Source: Promethearchaeota archaeon
GTDB lineage: Archaea; Asgardarchaeota; Lokiarchaeia; Sigynarchaeales; SOKP01
Assembly (NCBI GenBank): GCA_019058515.1
Contig: JAHPYY010000040.1
Location: forward strand, 1 to 19,644
Direction: 5' to 3'
DNA: 19,644 nt
Positions 14,416 through 19,644 of the stretch are shown here, piece by piece (position 1 is the stretch's first letter; every line of letters begins with the position of its first letter). Position numbers and translations under genes: made by a program. The notes under the pieces are model-generated. The model ran no database searches, had not been told where the DNA came from, and saw only the letters and a program-made list of their open reading frames with translations.

Positions 14416-17400
14416 TTATTTGTGTTTTCTCAAAAGACTCTTAACGCTTAATTTATTTCGCTTACGACCACCGTTTACTAAAGGGATCAATAGTCCACCA
14501 GTTGGTACGCCGATTAGTACAGCGAGTAAAGGTAATCCCTCTAAGAATTGAGGATTTGAGGTGGTCCGTAAACCAGGGTCTGTGTCGGGATCTGTAGGTT
14601 GCTCTTCAGTGGAATTATCTGTTCCTTCTGGAGGATCTTCAATATTATCTGAGTCTTCGGAATCCTCGTTGTCACTTGGTGCCCCGTCGTCTTCTTCGGG
14701 GTCATCATATACTATAATCTGAGGGTCCTGGTTCTCTTTATAGTCTACTGTAATTGGATCACCGATTGACGACCACGCCTTAATAAATGGATCGTACAAG
14801 CGTACTTGCAACTCGTAAGTTCCATATTCTTCGAACGCGTAGGTGGCTGTATACTCCGTAAAGTTAATTTGAGCCTCAACAGAGAAAAGAAGGGGGTCAG
14901 CTAAAATCGATTCGTTGTGTGTAATTATCGCTTCAACTTGCGTAGTACTTATCATAGGATTATTTTCCGGCGTGTTTTCAAGCCACGCTTGGCAAATAAT
15001 TACGACTGCTCCATTGAGCACAGAACTCTCGATTGCATTTACAATTTTATAAGTTGTATTAAAATCAAAATTTTCTGTCAGTTCTACAACTTCATCAAGG
15101 GTAGCAGTAATTTGCCCTTCGATCTTTGGGTAACAATTATTAGCAATGGGAACGACCAAATCCAAACCATAATCGTGTTCACCTTGAAGAGTAAGAATGG
15201 CACTTCCCGTTTGTACCGATTGAAACATTACCTCGTCGTAGGTTACGAACCTAGTGGTGGACATGTCGTAGTAATTAATTAAGATATGATTTGTGGCACC
15301 AAGTTTGCACGAATCCGAGTATTGGAGCGAAGTTACAATATCTTTTTCATAAGTAATTTGGTTTGAAAACAAATAATCAGGAGTTTGAGACACTTTAGTA
15401 TCCACATATACTTCCAATGTGTGATTTCCATAAGTCGCTTTATCGTAAATAATTGAAAATTCTGTGTAATCTTGGTGGTGTGTGACTGGTAAGAAAGTGA
15501 ACTCGTTTGTTTGCGTCCCGTCTTTAAAAATTTTGGCAATGACGGTAGAATCTGCGAACATGTTCACCTGTCCTCCGTCCGTTATAAACCAGCAGTTCAC
15601 TTGGAAGTTAACATTTTGAGAAGAAGGGATCTGAGTTTTTGAGAAGGCTAAATCGTAATACGTATCTATAGTAACAGATTTTGTCTTAAGAAGCACTGAA
15701 TCGTTGTACGCCTTAATTGTACCTGTAACTTGAGGATAAAACGATTCGTCAATAGTTACACCAATACTTTTTAAATATCTACCGTCTAATTGAAGATCCA
15801 AAGTATAATCCCCAAGTTCTGGACTTGAAAAGACAACTTCATCGTATTGAACTCGACTTTGAAGACTGTTATCGAAAAACTCCACTTGGAGATCCATATT
15901 ATCGCCCAATCTAATAGGCTGTTTTGGAGAAACTATTACATCGATATCCATAGAGAGATCGAAGCTAAATTCTCCGATTTGAGTTAATCCGGAGGCAATA
16001 CCATCGTCAAGAAACAAGTATAAGAAATAGGACCCCCAAACGGGAGCTTGATACTGGGTCGTAAATCGTGAATAGGTAGCAAAATTTGTTTTCGTTAGAA
16101 AAACTGCATCAGGTTGCAATTCTCCATCAATAACAACATTTAATTGCACATTAGCATCATCGGTTAAAGGAATCTCGCCAATACCCGTTAAGAAAGACAG
16201 TTCGGAGGAGATATCTATAATATTGAGGTTTTGATCGAATGTGGTTGCAATTTGATTAATTCCATAAGTAGTCGTAAACTCTACAGATGTTTGATACTCG
16301 ACCGTTCCCGCTTCGTAAGCTTTAATCGCGCCTTGAACGGTAGGAAAGTTCGCAGCGTCGATAGGTATACTTACTTCTACCCAATAAGTCTCGTCTGGTT
16401 GCAATGTCATATCAACTACTCCTAGTTGAGCACTCTCAAACTTCATCTCGTCAGGTTGGGAAGGATTGCTTACAATTAGGTTGCTAAAGGAAGCGATAAT
16501 CGCATTATTTCCTCCTAAATATACATTATTTAAGTATTGAGCGGCAATTTGCGTCTCGGATTTCGTAGCTAGCTCGCATATCCAAGCAAAGGGTAACCAA
16601 TTTCGCTCCTCGGAGTTAGTACTGTAAGAGAATTGGTGAAAATTAGAATGGTATAAGTCTTGGACTAACTGGCGAATTACTGTAGCGTCTAACTCTACTG
16701 GTTGTCCGATTAAGGTTAAAAGTTTATACGCGTAATAAATACTTTCAATATTACTGTAATCGACAACTTGGTTTACGTAATTCCGTATTTTTTGGTCATC
16801 CAACTCATACATGTCAATGGCGTTCAACACATAGCATGCAAAATAGGTATTTTTAAGGTTTAGCAAAGCATCTACGGAATACGGAAATTCGAAATAAAGA
16901 ATTTGAGCATCTTGAACTAGATTTTCGCTTATAAATTCGTAAAACGAGGAGGTGTCAATATTCAGGTCAAGAATTGAGGAATAACTTGAGGAAATCTGAC
17001 ATAACAACTCCAAAGATTTTATTGCGTAGTAGGAGTACTCGAAAAACGCAAATTTGTTTCTAATACTTGGATCTGAAGTCAAAGGTGCGCTTGAATCGAG
17101 AAACGCTCCATTATTTTCTTGCGAAGGATCTAAAAATTGACTAGCCACAATTTCTGAAATGATTTGGTCTTCGTCTATTAGGGGGGCAAAAAGCGATAAT
17201 TTGTATAGCTTATTCAAGGAATCTAGGGCATAAAACATGGATTTGTGAGTGTACATTCGTTCTAACCTAGGAATTTGAACGAAATTTCCCAGACAATAAT
17301 ATTCAATCGGAAAACTCCTGAACAAGTTATCGTCGGGATAGGTGTTGTACAGAGAACTAGAAAATTGACTTGTCCCCGCACCAAGAATTTTGAGGGAATC

Positions 17401-18747
17401 TTTTATGTCTTTATATAGTTCGTTTACATCTAAAGCTAATATGTTATCGTAAAAGTGATACGCGCTAATAATGGCGTTTAAGGACTCTTGAGAGGTAAAG
17501 TCTTCTGCGATTAGTGAATATTCGAATCCATTCCAAAACAAATCATTCATAAACGAAACCAATGGGTCTAATGTGTCTAGCGTTACGCCTTCTAATCTTC
17601 CTGCTTTACTTAGCGATCGAATCACTTGAAATGTGTCTATTAACTCGTGATATTTAACGGTGGTAGACGCGTCCCATAAGGAGTAAGAATTGAGATTTGT
17701 CATGACAAAACTAAATGTTCCGTCTTGATCACACCCGGCATAATTTGTGAGTATAGATAGCTCTAAACCCATTGCCGATGCGATTACATTGCACTCTGTA
17801 CTATAAGCCGATGAAACTCCCACGTCAAAAGCGTGTGTATCGGTATGATAAATGATACTCAAAAATGTATGGAATAAGTTAAGGTTCATGGAAGCTATCG
17901 AGTTAAATGTGTCTAATACGCGTATACAATAATAACTAGAAATGATATTGGGTTCGTACACTTGAATCGAGTCGAGGGTGTAGTCGTTATCGTTGAAAAA
18001 TCCTATAGGGGAGCTGGGATGTTGTAATCCTAAAATGAAGTTAATAATATCACCTCTTTCATCAGAATAAAAGCTCCAATCACCCTCCATTAGTATATCC
18101 AACGTAATTACTCCGAAGAATGTATTATCAGCTGTAGGCGTTTTAAATTTAGAGCTTAAAGATTCTGAATACGGTTGTCCTATGAAACCACCGTTAATTG
18201 GGTCGTAACAATCCCAGATAAAATCTATCATTTCAGGTACATTGATCGAATCGATTTGGCCCATTATGTTTAATGCTAAAACGGCGTAACAGTTAGTTTC
18301 CAGTAGAGTGCTGCATGGGAAATACATTAAGTCGAAATCGGTATCTAAATATCGTTTAGCGTAATCATCTATAAAAATGTTGGTAGCTAGGTTGTAATAG
18401 CTCATAAGGTGGGCAGTTATATTGCCCACATCAATTTCAGCAAGCTTACCCAAACTATACGCAATATACACTGCGTAATAGTCTGCTCGTATGCTACCAT
18501 CGTATATTTCGGGGTAGTACGCATTATTGCTATAAAAGTTGTCTAATTCGGCAAATATATCTTGAATAATCTGTTTGTTTGTAAGAGCCCCAGAACTGCG
18601 TAATCCCATGTTTTCTTCGTTAGTCTCTTGATTATATTCATGTGATGTAGGTAAATTTGCCTTAGATATGGGTATAAAGAGTATCGTAAACACAAAAGCT
18701 ATGCATAAAATACATATATTATGAGATTTAATAGGAAATATCACCAT
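14416..18747 (-). CDS. Secreted, membrane-anchored giant protein: alpha/alpha toroids plus three beta-sandwich repeats
   Basis: 1443 residues. An N-terminal hydrophobic segment (about 10-30, CILCIAFVFTILFIPIS) is a signal peptide. Residues about 45-750 show helical repeats with Gly-Gly-Phe-type turns (GGFIG near 185, GFFND near 249, NNGAFL near 548), typical of prenyltransferase/squalene-cyclase-like alpha/alpha toroids and probably enough for two toroids. From about 767 to 1340 comes a tandem beta array. A module beginning E-[MV]-x-F-x-S starts at 767, 970 and 1172, each containing G-x-[IL]-x-A near its middle, and each followed by a second module ending in Y-G-x-Y/H-x-L. An acidic Asp/Glu/Pro stalk (about 1350-1393), one membrane helix (about 1408-1428) and a basic KRNK...RKHK tail follow. 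The protein is thus displayed outside and anchored by its C-terminus. The architecture recalls thioester/macroglobulin-like or cell-wall proteins, but no thioester motif or catalytic set was seen. The role is unknown, perhaps surface adhesion or binding. Confidence 0.88.
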   Translation of the reverse strand: MVIFPIKSHNICILCIAFVFTILFIPISKANLPTSHEYNQETNEENMGLRSSGALTNKQIIQDIFAELDNFYSNNAYYPEIYDGSIRADYYAVYIAYSLGKLAEIDVGNITAHLMSYYNLATNIFIDDYAKRYLDTDFDLMYFPCSTLLETNCYAVLALNIMGQIDSINVPEMIDFIWDCYDPINGGFIGQPYSESLSSKFKTPTADNTFFGVITLDILMEGDWSFYSDERGDIINFILGLQHPSSPIGFFNDNDYTLDSIQVYEPNIISSYYCIRVLDTFNSIASMNLNLFHTFLSIIYHTDTHAFDVGVSSAYSTECNVIASAMGLELSILTNYAGCDQDGTFSFVMTNLNSYSLWDASTTVKYHELIDTFQVIRSLSKAGRLEGVTLDTLDPLVSFMNDLFWNGFEYSLIAEDFTSQESLNAIISAYHFYDNILALDVNELYKDIKDSLKILGAGTSQFSSSLYNTYPDDNLFRSFPIEYYCLGNFVQIPRLERMYTHKSMFYALDSLNKLYKLSLFAPLIDEDQIISEIVASQFLDPSQENNGAFLDSSAPLTSDPSIRNKFAFFEYSYYAIKSLELLCQISSSYSSILDLNIDTSSFYEFISENLVQDAQILYFEFPYSVDALLNLKNTYFACYVLNAIDMYELDDQKIRNYVNQVVDYSNIESIYYAYKLLTLIGQPVELDATVIRQLVQDLYHSNFHQFSYSTNSEERNWLPFAWICELATKSETQIAAQYLNNVYLGGNNAIIASFSNLIVSNPSQPDEMKFESAQLGVVDMTLQPDETYWVEVSIPIDAANFPTVQGAIKAYEAGTVEYQTSVEFTTTYGINQIATTFDQNLNIIDISSELSFLTGIGEIPLTDDANVQLNVVIDGELQPDAVFLTKTNFATYSRFTTQYQAPVWGSYFLYLFLDDGIASGLTQIGEFSFDLSMDIDVIVSPKQPIRLGDNMDLQVEFFDNSLQSRVQYDEVVFSSPELGDYTLDLQLDGRYLKSIGVTIDESFYPQVTGTIKAYNDSVLLKTKSVTIDTYYDLAFSKTQIPSSQNVNFQVNCWFITDGGQVNMFADSTVIAKIFKDGTQTNEFTFLPVTHHQDYTEFSIIYDKATYGNHTLEVYVDTKVSQTPDYLFSNQITYEKDIVTSLQYSDSCKLGATNHILINYYDMSTTRFVTYDEVMFQSVQTGSAILTLQGEHDYGLDLVVPIANNCYPKIEGQITATLDEVVELTENFDFNTTYKIVNAIESSVLNGAVVIICQAWLENTPENNPMISTTQVEAIITHNESILADPLLFSVEAQINFTEYTATYAFEEYGTYELQVRLYDPFIKAWSSIGDPITVDYKENQDPQIIVYDDPEEDDGAPSDNEDSEDSDNIEDPPEGTDNSTEEQPTDPDTDPGLRTTSNPQFLEGLPLLAVLIGVPTGGLLIPLVNGGRKRNKLSVKSLLRKHK

Positions 18748-18983
18748 TTAACAGTTTAAAATAGGTTTTAATTGTTGAATTTATTAGCTCAGACTTTTTA
18801 AAAAAAAATTAAATTAAGTGCTCGATATTTAAAGGAAAAAAGAAACCCTCTGTATTTACCAAACCATCAATAAAATTTCTTGGTTAAATTCATTTTAAGA
18901 TCAATTTTTGCCATGCATGAGATACAGTAATCGATTTATATTTATCAAAAAGGTTTAAAAGTCGTAGTCAAAGTTGATAATTC
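18748..18983. promoter_or_regulatory. Divergent intergenic region between the two surface-protein genes
   Basis: 236 AT-rich bases with A/T runs. Toward the right gene, AGGTTTAAAAG (18950-18960) is centred about 28 bases before the ATG at 18984 and is preceded by an A-rich BRE-like stretch, giving a leaderless start. Another TTTATATTT lies at 18936-18944. Toward the left gene, AATTAAAAC (18773 to 18765, minus) is about 22 bases before the ATG. No RNA gene or convincing hairpin is seen. A short ACCAA/TTGGT inverted pair near 18860-18885 has a loop of about 20 bases and is not convincing. Confidence 0.5.
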
Positions 18984-19644
18984 ATGGAAAAAAAATACAA
19001 AATCATAACAATTTTAATAATATCCGCTGGTATAGCTGTAACATTGGGAGTTTCAATTCCCCTCGCCATCTTCCTTAACGCGCCCCAATTCGAGTTAACA
19101 GAATTAGGGCAATTACATACCGGTGGAGAAGCTTACGATGTAGATGTCGAAGGAACGATTGCATACGTGATAGATACTACTGAAAACAACCCTGGTGGTC
19201 TGGTGGTTATTGATGTTAGCGATCCAACTCAACCAATTAAGTTGGGATCGTATTTTGAAGGAGGGCTTCCAAGGACCGTGGATGTTCAAGGAGAAATAGC
19301 TTATATTGCTAATCAATTTGAAGGTCTTGAAATTGTGGATGTAAGCGATCCTTCAAATCCTATTAAAATTGGTGAATATATTGGAAGTGGTTCAGTTTTT
19401 GATGTTCAAGTAGTTAACGAGATTGCTTATTTAGCTGATTGGAATAGGGGATTAGTACTACTTGACGTAAGCGATCCGACAAATCCCTCCGAGTTAGCTA
19501 GAAAGACTTTCACTGGTGCATGTCCACATCTTCATGTTCTGGGCAATTACGCCTACGCAATTGACCATCAAAATAGCTTCAGTGGTTTAAAGGTAATTGA
19601 TATCAGCGATCCTAATCGAATTACCGAGGCAGGTAGTTATGTAG
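18984..19644 (+). CDS. Membrane-anchored LVIVD-repeat (beta-propeller-like) protein, N-terminal part
   Basis: The frame is open from ATG 18984 to the window's right edge without a stop (220 codons visible). Residues about 6-32 are a hydrophobic signal or anchor (IITILIISAGIAVTLGVSI) after a KK pair. Four copies of a roughly 42-residue LVIVD repeat follow, each with a [YF]DVxV...IAY[VIL]A turn and a closing [LV]xxxDVSDPxxP segment. The IDVSDP-type signatures lie near residues 77, 119, 161 and 206. Such repeats build beta-propeller-like surface domains in archaea and bacteria. Substrate and role cannot be read from the sequence. It is transcribed divergently from the 1443-aa surface protein, and a TTTAAAAG box at the right distance makes a leaderless message likely. 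The C-terminus is missing. Confidence 0.88.
   Translation, partial: MEKKYKIITILIISAGIAVTLGVSIPLAIFLNAPQFELTELGQLHTGGEAYDVDVEGTIAYVIDTTENNPGGLVVIDVSDPTQPIKLGSYFEGGLPRTVDVQGEIAYIANQFEGLEIVDVSDPSNPIKIGEYIGSGSVFDVQVVNEIAYLADWNRGLVLLDVSDPTNPSELARKTFTGACPHLHVLGNYAYAIDHQNSFSGLKVIDISDPNRITEAGSYV

Noticed and set aside
14225..14551. 108-residue plus-strand frame across the 14.3 kb gap
   Set aside because: It overlaps the starts and ends of two well-supported minus-strand genes and their promoter, with Lys/Leu-rich chance composition.
14917..15282. 121-residue plus-strand frame inside the 1443-aa gene
   Set aside because: It is antisense to a beta-repeat with clear periodic homology to two other repeats in the minus frame.
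18855..18890. ACCAA/TTGGT inverted pair as an operator or terminator
   Set aside because: The arms are only 5 bases with a loop of about 20, as expected by chance in AT-rich sequence.
1..19644. tRNA, rRNA, CRISPR array, insertion sequence or attachment site
   Set aside because: No cloverleaf with a GTTC-type T loop, no regularly spaced direct repeats, no transposase motifs and no terminal inverted repeats were seen.

Overview
The window is AT-rich and gene-dense, and reads as an archaeal chromosome. The evidence is a flap endonuclease (FEN1) tail, a Hel308 helicase, a Hef-type helicase, TATA-box promoters placed so that first genes would be nearly leaderless, and Shine-Dalgarno sites in front of some downstream operon genes. 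Having FEN1, Hel308 and Hef together, plus very large toroid and beta-sandwich surface proteins and LVIVD-repeat proteins, fits an Asgard-type or euryarchaeal genome. The exact lineage is inferred, not proven.

Layout. (1) Positions 1-456, plus strand: the 3' end of FEN1. (2) Positions 459-7647, minus strand: a tight five-gene operon read leftward. It encodes a 528-aa protein with two membrane helices, a 210-aa four-helix membrane protein, a 272-aa protein with a C-terminal helical hairpin, a 1262-aa membrane protein with a HerA/VirB4-like ATPase domain lacking its catalytic residues, and a 118-aa soluble helical protein. I find no named system with this composition, and it is the best candidate here for an undescribed complex. 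(3) Positions 7648-7822: a divergent promoter region. (4) Positions 7823-10347, plus strand: Hel308 carrying a SWIM zinc-finger insertion and interrupted by a -1 frame change at a run of six A. (5) Positions 10369-10963, plus strand: two small genes of unknown function, the first apparently also frame-broken at an A run. (6) Positions 10972-13686, minus strand: a zinc-ribbon/winged-helix-like protein directly downstream of a Hef-type helicase whose C-terminal nuclease-like region lacks recognisable catalytic residues. (7) Positions 13744-14316, minus strand: a 190-aa unknown protein. (8) Positions 14416-18747, minus strand: a 1443-aa secreted, membrane-anchored protein with alpha/alpha-toroid repeats, three roughly 202-aa beta-sandwich repeats, an acidic stalk and a C-terminal membrane anchor. 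(9) Positions 18984 to the right edge, plus strand: the 5' part of an anchored LVIVD beta-propeller-like protein.

How the genes may work together: FEN1, Hel308 and the Hef-like helicase form a loose replication-fork repair neighbourhood. The five-gene membrane operon lies between FEN1 and hel308 on the opposite strand, and nothing in its sequence ties it to repair. It looks like a membrane-embedded assembly built around a pseudo-ATPase. The two right-hand genes belong to the cell surface. No RNA genes, CRISPR arrays, insertion sequences or attachment sites were recognised.
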